DNA of 32,831 nucleotides from the NCBI RefSeq assembly GCF_001282115.1, contig NZ_LJBR01000128.1, positions 1-32,831 of the forward strand, in the 5' to 3' direction. Within the stretch, counting starts at the first letter, position 1; each line of letters starts with the position of its first letter. The notes under the pieces were generated by a model. It was not told the origin of the DNA. It was given only the letters and a program-made list of their open reading frames with translations, and ran no database searches. Of this stretch, positions 24,681-32,693 are shown one piece after another. The DNA comes from Streptomyces sp. NRRL B-24085 (GTDB lineage: Bacteria; Actinomycetota; Actinomycetes; Streptomycetales; Streptomycetaceae). A program made the translations under genes and the position numbers.

Positions 24681-25447
24681 CGGGCCCCGCCGCCCAGCCA
24701 GTCGAGGTTCGCCCCGGGGTCCTGCCCCTGCGCGCCCACGAGTTCGAGGAAGGCCCGCTGCAACGAGGGCGCCTCGCCGCGCACCTCGTCGAGCGGGCCG
24801 TGGGCGCGGATGCGGCCGGCTGCCATGACGGCCACCCAGTCGCACAGGGACTCCACGAGTTCCATCACGTGCGAGGAGAAGACGACGGTGGCGCCGGAGG
24901 CGGTGTACCGCTCCAGCACCCCGCGGATGGTCTGGGCGGAGACGGGGTCGACGCCCTCGAACGGCTCGTCGAGGAAGAGCACCTCGGGGTTGTGGAGCAG
25001 GGCGGCCGCGAGCCCGATCTTCTTCCGCATCCCGGTCGAGTAGTCGACGACCAGTTTGTGCTGGGCCCCCGCAAGATCGAGCACGTCGAGCAGCTGGGAG
25101 GCCCGCCGGTCGACCTCGCCCCCGGGCAGCCCCCGCAACCGGCCCGAGTACGCGAGCAGTTCACGCCCCGAGAGCCGCTCGAACAGCCGCAGTCCCTCGG
25201 GCAGGACGCCGATCCGGGACTTCACCTCGACGGGGTCGCGCCACACGTCGTGCCCGACCACGGAGACGGACCCCTGGTCGGGCCGCAGCAGCCCGGTCAC
25301 CATGGAGAGGGTGGTGGTCTTCCCGGCCCCGTTCGGACCGACCAGACCGATGAACTTCCCCGCGGGCAGCTCCAGGTCGATACCGGCCACGGCAACCTGC
25401 TGCCCGAACCGCTTCCAGAGCCCACGCACACTCACAGCCGACGTCAT
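24677..25447 (-). CDS. ABC transporter ATP-binding protein
   Basis: This 256-aa ATPase has Walker A GPNGAGKTT at 37-45, a signature region YSTGMRKK at 136-143 that departs from LSGGQ, and Walker B VLFLDEPFEGVDP at 156-168 with catalytic E161; the switch histidine lies in FSSHVME. The Q-loop region reads GVLPEGLRLF without a clear glutamine. The YSTGMRKK form is usual for ABC-2-type exporters. It powers the permease encoded directly downstream. The start ATG 25447 is followed by the standard SAVSVRGLWKRFG. It lies 36 nt downstream of the end of the primase-like gene, so all three minus-strand genes may share transcription. Confidence 0.88.
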   Translation of the reverse strand: MTSAVSVRGLWKRFGQQVAVAGIDLELPAGKFIGLVGPNGAGKTTTLSMVTGLLRPDQGSVSVVGHDVWRDPVEVKSRIGVLPEGLRLFERLSGRELLAYSGRLRGLPGGEVDRRASQLLDVLDLAGAQHKLVVDYSTGMRKKIGLAAALLHNPEVLFLDEPFEGVDPVSAQTIRGVLERYTASGATVVFSSHVMELVESLCDWVAVMAAGRIRAHGPLDEVRGEAPSLQRAFLELVGAQGQDPGANLDWLGGGAR

Positions 25448-25483
25448 GGACGCCCACCCTAGGGGCGCGGTGCGGGGAACCCG

Positions 25484-26137
25484 TCACCGATCCCTGCCGC
25501 ACGCGTAGGCGAGCGGTGAGATCAACTCCTCGGCGTCCGGCAGCCAGCGGTTCGCGGGCGTCGGCCGGCAGGCCCACTGCACGGCACCGCTGGACCCGTA
25601 CCGGGTCGGGGGACCGGCGACGTACGCCCCTTCCCCCAGGGCGACCAGATCGAGCGACGACGGGGTCCAGCCGAGCTTGCGGACCAGGTCCGGCACCTTC
25701 ACCGACGCCCCCGGCAGCACGAAGAACTGCATCCGGCGGTCCGGGGTCAACGTCACGGGCCCCAGCGTCAGCTCCATCCGCTCCATCCGGGCCAGCGCCA
25801 GGAACCCCGCGGTCTCCGGGACGGAGATCGCGTCGAAGGTCCGCCCGGTGGGCAGCAGGATCGAAGCCGTCGGCTGCTTCTGCCACATCCGGCGCGCGAC
25901 CGTGGCACTGCCGGTGGCCTGCGTGGCCCAGTCGTCCCGGGAGGGATGCGCCCCGGGCGCGGCGCACGCGGTGTCGCCGCAGGAGCACCGCTGCACCCCG
26001 TCGACGGCTTCCAGCCAGGTGCCGGGAAAGACGTCCCAGTGGCGCTCCTCGGCGTATCGTACGGCTGTCTCCAGCAGCGATTCCCCGCGCTGCTTCGGAA
26101 TCTGAGCGGCTTCGGTACCCGCGATCGTCTCTTCCAC
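25484..26137 (-). CDS. Stand-alone primase-polymerase (Prim-Pol N-terminal) like protein, probably degenerate
   Basis: This protein of about 217 aa resembles the bifunctional DNA primase/polymerase N-terminal family. The N-terminal helix LLETAVRYAEERHWDVFPGTW is followed by CSCGDTACAAPGAHP, then RMWQKQPTASILLPTG, then the strand FDAISVPE. Active members have a D-x-D metal motif in that strand; here it reads D-A-I-S, so the second acid is missing. No helicase or D5 domain follows and no plasmid or phage genes are nearby. A cytoplasmic accessory or regulatory role is possible. GTG 26137 gives the usual VEETIAG start, but GTG 26161 is also open. The four cysteine/histidine residues could bind zinc. 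Confidence 0.65.
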   Translation of the reverse strand: MEETIAGTEAAQIPKQRGESLLETAVRYAEERHWDVFPGTWLEAVDGVQRCSCGDTACAAPGAHPSRDDWATQATGSATVARRMWQKQPTASILLPTGRTFDAISVPETAGFLALARMERMELTLGPVTLTPDRRMQFFVLPGASVKVPDLVRKLGWTPSSLDLVALGEGAYVAGPPTRYGSSGAVQWACRPTPANRWLPDAEELISPLAYACGRDR

Positions 26138-26439
26138 GCAGAGCACAACTCCCGCACCCACCTCGGGTTACGGCCGCGCCAGGACCTCCGCGCGCGGGGG
26201 AAGCGCATCGGTTCCGTGTCCGGGGCGCATGGATGCATGTGTGGGGGCGCAGAGGAGGAACCCCGGCGTGGGCTGGGTAACCACGTCTGGGGTCGGTACG
26301 AGTCTTTACCCCGGCAATCCTCGCATGCCTCGCATTTTCGACACGTTGGTGGGGCATTGATCTTCACGGCCGGAACTTTTCGGTGGAAGACACGTCAACT
26401 CGGTGCGTGGGCAGGCACCGCAGCCACAGGGGGTACGCC
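26138..26439. other. Divergent intergenic region between the primase-like gene and the XRE regulator
   Basis: The 302 nt hold the presumed promoters of both genes. The stretch 26300-26400 is less GC-rich than its surroundings, which fits a control region. I find no convincing -35/-10 pair or palindrome. Confidence 0.4.
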
Positions 26440-27825
26440 ATGGCCGCAAGGCCTCTCGTCGCGCGGCAGCCGAACGAACGGCTGCAGGCGCTCATCCAGG
26501 AGGCGGGGTGCTCGAACGCCGGGCTCGCCCGCCGGGTCAACATGTGCGGTGCCGAGCACGGCCTCGACCTGCGCTACGACAAGACGTCCGTGGCCCGTTG
26601 GCTGCGCGGACAGCAGCCGCGGGGCCGGGCGCCCGCGATCATCGCGGAGGCCCTCGGACGCAAACTCGGCCGTACGGTCACGATCGACGAGATCGGCATG
26701 GCCAACGGCAAGAACCTCGCCTCGGGCGTCGGGCTCCAGTTCTCGCCCACGGTCCTGGGCGCCATCGAGCAGGTGTGTGAGCTGTGGCGCAGTGACGTGG
26801 GCCGCCGGGACTTCCTGTCCGGCTCCTCGGTCGCCGCGTCCGCGCTGGTCGAGCCGAGCCGGGACTGGCTGATCTCCTCGCCCGACTCGCAGGTGGCGCG
26901 CCAGGCGGGCCCCCGCGTGGGGCAGTCCGACGTGGCGGCCGTGCGCGCGATGACCCAGGCGCTCGTCGACCTCGACCACCAGTACGGCAGCGGGCATGTG
27001 CGCCCGGTCGTCGTGCACTACCTCAACAGCGTGGTCTCCGGGCTGCTCGCGGGGTCCTACCGGGAGGCGACGGGGCGGGAACTGTTCGCCGCCGTCGCAC
27101 GGTTGACCGAGCTCGCCGGGTACATGGCGGTCGACACCGGGCAACCGGGCCTGGCCCAGCGGTACTACATCCAGGCGCTGCGGCTCGCGCAGGCGGCGGG
27201 CGACCGCGGATACGGCGGTTACGTGCTCGCCGCGTCCATGAGCCACCTCGCCGCGCAGCTCGGGAACCCGCGCGAGATCGCCCAGTTGGCACGGGCGGCG
27301 CAGGAAGGGGCGCGGGGGCGGGTGACACCGCGCGCGGAGGCGATGTTCTACGCGGCGGAGGCGCGCGGGCACGCCCTCCTGGGCGACGCGCGGGCCACCC
27401 AGGCGGCGTCCGGGCGGGCCGTGCACGCCCTGGAGGCGGCGGACTCCTCCTCCGGTGACGACCCGGCGTGGATCGCGCACTTCGACGAGGCGTACCTGGC
27501 CGACGAGTTGGCCCACTGCCACCGTGACCTCGGGCAGGCCGACGCGGCGGCGCGGTGCGCGCAGGAGTCCCTGGACGGGCTTCCGGAGAACAAGGCGCGC
27601 CGGCGGGCCATCGGCCTGGTCCTGCTCGCCACCGCGCAGGTGCAGCAGCGCGAGATCGAGCAGGCCTGCAACACCGGCCTGAAAGCGGTGGAGTTGCTGG
27701 AGACCGTGCGCTCCAACCGGGGCGCCGAGTACCTCGACGACTTCCAGCAGCGCCTGGAACCGTTCCGTGACGAGCCCGTCGTAAGGGAGTTCGGGGCCAG
27801 GCTGGACCTTCAGGCGGCCGCGTAA
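26440..27825 (+). CDS. XRE/NsdA-like transcriptional regulator with TPR-like C-terminal domain
   Basis: This 461-aa cytoplasmic protein starts with a helix-turn-helix region over about residues 9-60 (LQALIQEAGCSNAGLARRVN, then DKTSVARWLRG). After a linker comes R-R-D-F-L-S-G-S-S-V-A-A-S-A-L near 125-139, which looks like a twin-arginine signal but is internal. The rest, about 170-455, is helical repeats of TPR type (AQRYYIQALRLAQAAGDRGY, ALLGDARATQAASGRAVHAL, HCHRDLGQADAAARCAQESL). The design matches the NsdA/BldD-linked regulator group that controls development or antibiotic production. ATG 26440 follows AGGGGG with 6 nt between. Target genes are unknown; the Pro-rich membrane protein gene lies 170 nt downstream on the same strand. 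Confidence 0.82.
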   Translation: MAARPLVARQPNERLQALIQEAGCSNAGLARRVNMCGAEHGLDLRYDKTSVARWLRGQQPRGRAPAIIAEALGRKLGRTVTIDEIGMANGKNLASGVGLQFSPTVLGAIEQVCELWRSDVGRRDFLSGSSVAASALVEPSRDWLISSPDSQVARQAGPRVGQSDVAAVRAMTQALVDLDHQYGSGHVRPVVVHYLNSVVSGLLAGSYREATGRELFAAVARLTELAGYMAVDTGQPGLAQRYYIQALRLAQAAGDRGYGGYVLAASMSHLAAQLGNPREIAQLARAAQEGARGRVTPRAEAMFYAAEARGHALLGDARATQAASGRAVHALEAADSSSGDDPAWIAHFDEAYLADELAHCHRDLGQADAAARCAQESLDGLPENKARRRAIGLVLLATAQVQQREIEQACNTGLKAVELLETVRSNRGAEYLDDFQQRLEPFRDEPVVREFGARLDLQAAA

Positions 27826-27948
27826 AGGAGGACATACGGAGCGGATACGGGCCCGGAACCGTCACGTGATCTCCCGGGACTTGTTACTGCGGTCACAGGG
27901 ACGCAGGTCACGTCCTGTGCTACGTGGCACCGGGCTCGGAGGACCCGG

Positions 27949-27954
27949 TAGCGT
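27949..27954 (+). promoter_or_regulatory. Possible -10 element of the proline-rich membrane protein gene
   Basis: TAGCGT lies 41 nt before GTG 27996 and is a frequent Streptomyces -10 form. Directly before it, CCGGG (27930-27934) can pair with CCCGG (27944-27948). No clear -35 is present 17-18 nt upstream, so the call is weak. Confidence 0.3.
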
Positions 27955-27995
27955 GAGCCGACGATTCCGAAGTTCCCCCATAAGTAGGAGTCCCG

Positions 27996-29735
27996 GTGAC
28001 GCAGAGTGGACAGGGCGAGCAGCCCTCGGCGCGCGAAGCGCGCGAAGGCATCGTGCTGCCCTCCGACGGCGGGGAACCCCTGCTGCCGGGACAGACCGGT
28101 GGACACGGTGGTCCGCAGCCCGGCTACGGCCCTCCGCAGCAGGGCGGTTACGGCGGCCCCCAGGGCGGCCGGTCCGGCCAGGCCGCCGACGCGGCCTACG
28201 GCCAGCCGCCCGGCGGCCAGGCCTGGGGCACCCCGTGGGGCCCGGACCGGCAGCAGGGGCAGCAGCCGCACCAGGACCAGTCCCAGGCGCAGGCCCAGGA
28301 CTGGTCGCAGCCGCCCGCCCAGCCCTGGGGGACGCCCCAGCAGCCCGGCGGCACACCGCCCCAGTCGCAGTCGCAGTCGCAGCCGCAGTCGCAGCCCGCG
28401 TACGACACCGACGAGCCGACGTCCTACTACCTGCCGCCCGTCGGTCAACCCGCCCCCCAGTCGCAGCCGTTGCCCCCGCAGCAGGGCCAGGTCGCGTCCC
28501 ACGGGAATCCCGGGACCGGCGCGCACCAACAGCAGGCCACGCCGGGCTACCACACCGACGAGCCCACCTCGTACTACCTGCCGCCGGTGGGCCGGTCGCT
28601 CCCGTCCGCCCCCGGCGCACCGGCCTCCGCGCCCCTGCCGCCCGCCGACGAGGGCGCCACCCAGTTCATACCGCCGGTCCCGGCCGCCCCCGCCGACCAC
28701 GAGGGGGCCACCCAGTTCCTTCCGCCCGTGCGCCCCGGCGCACTGCCGCCCGAGGTGGCCACCGGGGCGGCGCAGTACCCGGGACAGCACCCGCAGGCCG
28801 CGTACGGCGCCCAGCCCCCGCAGCACCCGGCCGCCGGCCCCGACGCCGAGGCCACGCAGTTCATCGCGCCCGTGCCCGGACAGGCCTACGGCGGGGAACG
28901 GCAGCCGCCCTCGGACTTCGACAACCTCTTCCGCGGCGGCCCGGGCGGTGACGGCACCGCCGCGTCCACGCAGCAGATGCCGCGCTTCACCCAGCCCGAG
29001 GCCGTACCGCCCGCGTACGGGGCCCCGCAGCCGTCGTACGGTGCCCAGCCGCCGTACAGCCCGCCCGGCGGTGACCACTACGACGACGGTGACCGGGGCG
29101 GCCGCCGGCGCTCGCGGGTGCCGGTCATCGCCGCCGTGGGCATCGGCATCGTCGTGCTCGGCATCGGGGCGGGCGCGCTGCTCGCCGGCGGCGGCGGTGA
29201 CGGCGACGCCGGCGACAAGAACCAGACGGTGTCGGCGACGGCCCCCGCGACCGGCGGTTCCTCCTCGCCGGCCGCCGATCCCGCGAAGGCGCAGGCCGTC
29301 GAGCTGGACAAGCTGCTCGCCGACAGCGGCAACAGCCGCTCCTCGGTGATCAGCGCGGTGGCGAACGTGAAGTCCTGCAAGAACCTCGGCCAGGCGGCCA
29401 CGGACCTGCGGGACGCGGCGGCCCAGCGCACCGGCCTGGTGACCCGGCTCAAGGCGCTCTCCGTCGACCGGCTGCCCGCCCACGCCGAGCTGACCGACGC
29501 CCTCACCAAGGCCTGGCAGGCGTCCGCGTCCGCCGACAACCACTACGCGGCCTGGGCCGACCAGGCCGCCGGCAAGAAGGGCTGCAAGAAGGGCCAGGCC
29601 CGCATCACGGGGCAGACCCAGGCCGGCAACCGGGACAGCGGCACCGCCAGCACCGAGAAGGCCAAGGCGGCCCGGCTGTGGAACGCGATCGCCGGGAAGT
29701 ACGGCCTGACCGAGCGCACGGCCACCCAGCTCTGA
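27996..29735 (+). CDS. Proline/glutamine-rich single-pass membrane protein with repeated threonine motifs
   Basis: This 579-aa protein has a long disordered N-terminal part (about 1-365) rich in Pro, Gln and Gly. It contains two near-identical DTDEPTSYYLPPVG-type motifs near 136-150 and 185-199 and three ATQF[IL]xPV motifs near 221, 238 and 286. One hydrophobic helix, VPVIAAVGIGIVVLGIGAGALLAGG, spans about 372-397. The C-terminal part is a helical extracytoplasmic domain with two or more cysteines (KSCKNLG, KKGCKKG). No enzyme domain is visible. The repeated acidic-plus-threonine motifs look like phosphorylation or protein-binding sites facing the cytoplasm. GTG 27996 follows TAGGAG with 5 nt between. 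Confidence 0.75.
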   Translation: MTQSGQGEQPSAREAREGIVLPSDGGEPLLPGQTGGHGGPQPGYGPPQQGGYGGPQGGRSGQAADAAYGQPPGGQAWGTPWGPDRQQGQQPHQDQSQAQAQDWSQPPAQPWGTPQQPGGTPPQSQSQSQPQSQPAYDTDEPTSYYLPPVGQPAPQSQPLPPQQGQVASHGNPGTGAHQQQATPGYHTDEPTSYYLPPVGRSLPSAPGAPASAPLPPADEGATQFIPPVPAAPADHEGATQFLPPVRPGALPPEVATGAAQYPGQHPQAAYGAQPPQHPAAGPDAEATQFIAPVPGQAYGGERQPPSDFDNLFRGGPGGDGTAASTQQMPRFTQPEAVPPAYGAPQPSYGAQPPYSPPGGDHYDDGDRGGRRRSRVPVIAAVGIGIVVLGIGAGALLAGGGGDGDAGDKNQTVSATAPATGGSSSPAADPAKAQAVELDKLLADSGNSRSSVISAVANVKSCKNLGQAATDLRDAAAQRTGLVTRLKALSVDRLPAHAELTDALTKAWQASASADNHYAAWADQAAGKKGCKKGQARITGQTQAGNRDSGTASTEKAKAARLWNAIAGKYGLTERTATQL

Positions 29736-29740
29736 ACGGT

Positions 29741-29770
29741 CCGCGGGGGGCGCGACGGCGTCCCCCGCGG
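29741..29770. terminator. Bidirectional terminator between the membrane protein and the lipoprotein genes
   Basis: CCGCGGGGG (29741-29749) pairs perfectly with CCCCCGCGG (29762-29770) across a 12-nt loop. It fills the 36-nt space between two convergent stops. Confidence 0.75.
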
Positions 29771-29771
29771 G

Positions 29772-31115
29772 TCAGTCGACGTCCGCGTTCTGGAGGGTCC
29801 TCGTCGCGTCGGTGAAGCCCTCGCGGGCCGCCACGAGCTGGCCCCCGCGCACCACCTGGAGCGTCACATGGGCGTTCACCATGCGCGGGAACCCGACCGT
29901 GGCGAGGTCGTCGGCGGTGCTCCAGGTGTCCCGGGTGGTCCACCGGAGGGTCGGGGTCAGACCGCCGGTGGAGATCTTGAGGCCGTCGTTGAGGGCGCCG
30001 CGCACGCTGTCGGCGGACACCTCGCCGCCGCCCAGCGACTCGACGGCCTTCTCGAAGACCTGGTAGGCGATCCAGGTGGTCTGCACGCCCGCGTCCGCCG
30101 AGTCGATGCGGTTGTCGCCGAAGGCCTCCGCGTTGATGACCTTCTTCATCGCGTCCCAGCGGGCGTCGCTCTCCACCGGGTACCAACCGGTGATGTACGA
30201 CCCCTCGTAGGGGCCCGACGCCCCGCCGGACGCGTCGATCACCGTCTGGTCGACGCTGCCCATCGCCATGGCGGTGCGCACCTCGGGGTAGTCCTCGCGG
30301 GCGCGCCGGAAGGAGTCCATGAAGGTGCTGGTGCGGTCGCCGAGCGCGGGCACCACGCACCCCTCCTTGGCGCCCTTCACGCCGGAGCCCGCGGCGCCGG
30401 ACGTCGAGCTGACGAGCGCCTTCGTCGACTGCGCCGAGTACTCGGTGGCGTCGTCCGCCGCCCGCACGTCGCTCGCGGCCCGGTGCCCGCCGGTGGTCAG
30501 CCCGGAGTCCAGCAGGACGGGCAGCTCGTCGCCCACGATGGTGTCGGGCCGTACGAGGGTGACGTTGCCGCAGACCGCCGCGAGCTCCTTGCCGAGGCCG
30601 GCGAGCAGGGTCGGCTGGCCGCCGTTGACGGGGTAGGACAGCGGGCTGGTGAACTCGTCGTTGGTGACGCCGTAGCCGCCGATGTAGGGGATGCCGGCGC
30701 CCTCCAGCGGCGGGAAGAAGGAGTCGCCGTACTGGCTGTAGGAGCCGACGACCGCGACGACGTTCTCCTTGACCGCACGCCGGGCGCACTGCGCCGCGGA
30801 CACCCCGTCGTTGTGGTCGTTGCAGGTCAGGACGGTGAGCTTACGGCCGTTGATGCCGCCCCTGGAGTTGACCCAGCGGGCGTAGGCGCGGGCGAAGGCG
30901 GGCATGCCGGGCTTGTTGGTGGCATTGGTGTCCGACGGGGCCCACGTCATGACCTTGATCGGGTCGCCCCCGGAACCCCCCGTGGTACCGGGGACGACCC
31001 CGCAACCGGTGACGAGGGAAGCACACGCCGTCAGGGCCCCCGCCGCGAGGGCGGCGGCTCTGACGGGCCGGTGCTGGGGGAGGAAGGTGCTGCGGATGCG
31101 TCGCCTGCCGGTCAT
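29772..31115 (-). CDS. Extracellular lipoprotein of the branched-chain amino-acid ABC substrate-binding (type 1 periplasmic) family
   Basis: This 447-aa protein has a lipoprotein signal: positive MTGRRRIRS, a hydrophobic AAALAAGALTACASL stretch and the lipobox V-T-G-C with cysteine 38. The mature part follows the LivJ-like fold, with FARAYARWVNSRGGINGRKL near the first strand-helix unit, CARRAVKENVVAVVGSYSQYGDS, and PYIGGYGVTNDEF. It should bind a small ligand at the membrane surface. No permease or ATPase of the Liv type is nearby, so it is an orphan binding protein, either serving a distant transporter or acting in sensing. ATG 31115 follows GGAAG; GTG 31121 is also possible. Confidence 0.82.
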   Translation of the reverse strand: MTGRRRIRSTFLPQHRPVRAAALAAGALTACASLVTGCGVVPGTTGGSGGDPIKVMTWAPSDTNATNKPGMPAFARAYARWVNSRGGINGRKLTVLTCNDHNDGVSAAQCARRAVKENVVAVVGSYSQYGDSFFPPLEGAGIPYIGGYGVTNDEFTSPLSYPVNGGQPTLLAGLGKELAAVCGNVTLVRPDTIVGDELPVLLDSGLTTGGHRAASDVRAADDATEYSAQSTKALVSSTSGAAGSGVKGAKEGCVVPALGDRTSTFMDSFRRAREDYPEVRTAMAMGSVDQTVIDASGGASGPYEGSYITGWYPVESDARWDAMKKVINAEAFGDNRIDSADAGVQTTWIAYQVFEKAVESLGGGEVSADSVRGALNDGLKISTGGLTPTLRWTTRDTWSTADDLATVGFPRMVNAHVTLQVVRGGQLVAAREGFTDATRTLQNADVD

Positions 31116-31233
31116 GGGCACACACGCTTCCGTCACATCGCCAACTCGGAAGTGACCCTCGGTCAAGGGAAGGTGACGTAAAGGTGAACAGCGAGGGCCT
31201 GTGCGGCACGTATGGGGGAGGAACGTACGATCG

Positions 31234-31734
31234 GTGACCGTGCAAGGTTCGGAGAACTCTTCCCGTCGCGGCCGTCGCTCCTCCACCATGGGCGGCATGC
31301 CACTGAACGACATGCCGTGGTGGCGCTGGCGCAGCAATGTGCGCTCCGCGCTGCACATGCTCTCCGATCCCGCGTTCCAGCAGAACGTCTGGCTGGCCGG
31401 TGTCGAGGGGTACGGGGACGTCACCGACGCCGTGTACCGCCTCGTCGAGGACACCTGGCTCGACAACTGGTCCGCCGAGAAGTACGTCGGCACGATCTTC
31501 CGGGACTCCCAGGAGGCCGCCCTCGTCGACACCGCCGTGCTGCGGGTGCTGCGGATCATGCACCAGGTCGGCCCGGACGCCCCCGTCTCCGTGTACATGG
31601 AGAACCCGGGGTGGCCGGACGCGGTGCGGGCGGCGCGGGACGCGCACGTACGGATGGCGACGGCCGACGGCGAGGACCCCGACGCGCCCCCGCGCACGCT
31701 CCAGGTGCTCCAGATCATGACCCGGTCCGCGTGA
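31234..31734 (+). CDS. SCO4402-family protein of unknown function
   Basis: This protein of about 166 aa starts with a short basic SSRRGRRSS segment followed by LNDMPWWRWRSNVRSALHMLSDPAFQQ and GYGDVTDAVYRLVEDTWLDNW. It is mostly helical and tryptophan-rich, with no signal peptide and no membrane segment. I recall an NCBI family named after S. coelicolor SCO4402 that fits this position, directly before purU. No function is known to me. GTG 31234 follows GGGGGAGGAA with 10 nt between. It is divergent from the lipoprotein gene over about 120 nt and is followed 46 nt later by purU. Confidence 0.7.
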   Translation: MTVQGSENSSRRGRRSSTMGGMPLNDMPWWRWRSNVRSALHMLSDPAFQQNVWLAGVEGYGDVTDAVYRLVEDTWLDNWSAEKYVGTIFRDSQEAALVDTAVLRVLRIMHQVGPDAPVSVYMENPGWPDAVRAARDAHVRMATADGEDPDAPPRTLQVLQIMTRSA

Positions 31735-31780
31735 CGGACGCGGTGTCTGCCGCACCGGTGGATATGCGACCCTGTCCTGC

Positions 31781-32662
31781 ATGAACGAGCAGTCCCCCCG
31801 AGCCGAGGCCCTGGCCGACCAGTACGTCCTGACCCTGTCCTGTCCCGACAAGCAGGGCATCGTGCACGCCGTGTCGAGCTACCTCTTCATGACCGGCTGC
31901 AACATCGAGGACAGCCAGCAGTTCGGTGACCACGACACGGGTCTGTTCTTCATGCGCGTCCACTTCTCGGCCGAGGCCCCGGTGACGGTGGACAAGCTGC
32001 GGGCGTCCTTCGCGGCCATCGGCGACTCCTTCCACATGGACTGGCAGATCAACCGGGCCGAGGACCGGATGCGGGTCGTGCTGATGGTCAGCAGGTTCGG
32101 GCACTGTCTGAACGACCTGCTGTTCCGCGCGCGCATCGGCGCCCTCCCCGTCGAGATCGCCGCCGTGGTCTCCAACCACACCGACTTCGCCGAGCTCGTG
32201 GGGTCGTACGACATTCCCTTCCACCACATTCCGGTGACGCGGGAGAACAAGGCCGAGGCGGAGGCGCGGCTGCTCGAACTGGTGCGGGAGCAGGACGTCG
32301 AACTCGTCGTGCTCGCCCGGTACATGCAGGTGCTCTCCGACGACCTGTGCAAGCAGCTCAGCGGGCGGATCATCAACATCCACCACTCGTTCCTGCCGAG
32401 CTTCAAGGGCGCGAAGCCGTATCACCAGGCTCACGCCCGGGGGGTCAAGCTGATCGGGGCCACGGCGCACTACGTGACCGCGGACCTCGACGAGGGGCCG
32501 ATCATCGAGCAGGAGGTCGAGCGGGTGGGGCACGACGTCACTCCGGACCAGCTCGTGGCGATCGGGCGGGACGTGGAGTGCCAGGCGCTGGCGCGGGCCG
32601 TGAAGTGGCACGCCGAGCGGAGGATTCTGCTGAACGGGCGGCGGACGGTCGTTTTCGCCTAG
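31781..32662 (+). CDS. purU: Formyltetrahydrofolate deformylase
   Basis: This 293-aa enzyme hydrolyses 10-formyl-tetrahydrofolate to formate and tetrahydrofolate, balancing one-carbon units and feeding formate to purine synthesis. An N-terminal ACT domain (about 14-95, YVLTLSCPDKQGIVHAVSSY) is followed by the formyltransferase-type catalytic domain (about 97-290). The active-site residues fit: N199 and H201 in INIHHSFLPSFKGAKPYHQ and D237 in DLDEGPII. ATG 31781 has no clear Shine-Dalgarno sequence, so a leaderless or coupled start is possible. Its transcript runs into a long inverted repeat of dispersed elements. Confidence 0.93.
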   Translation: MNEQSPRAEALADQYVLTLSCPDKQGIVHAVSSYLFMTGCNIEDSQQFGDHDTGLFFMRVHFSAEAPVTVDKLRASFAAIGDSFHMDWQINRAEDRMRVVLMVSRFGHCLNDLLFRARIGALPVEIAAVVSNHTDFAELVGSYDIPFHHIPVTRENKAEAEARLLELVREQDVELVVLARYMQVLSDDLCKQLSGRIINIHHSFLPSFKGAKPYHQAHARGVKLIGATAHYVTADLDEGPIIEQEVERVGHDVTPDQLVAIGRDVECQALARAVKWHAERRILLNGRRTVVFA

Positions 32663-32693
32663 TCCGCCCAGGAGCTCGGGGGGTTCCGTGCGT

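Noticed and set aside
23091..24845. Longer reading of the ABC permease from 24845
   Set aside because: The added 55 residues are arginine-rich and antisense-like, and GTG 24680 forms a normal 4-nt overlap with the ATPase stop.
27825..27845. Perfect AAGGAGG ribosome site after the XRE regulator stop
   Set aside because: No ATG, GTG or TTG follows within a usable distance, only ATA. I see no ORF to support.
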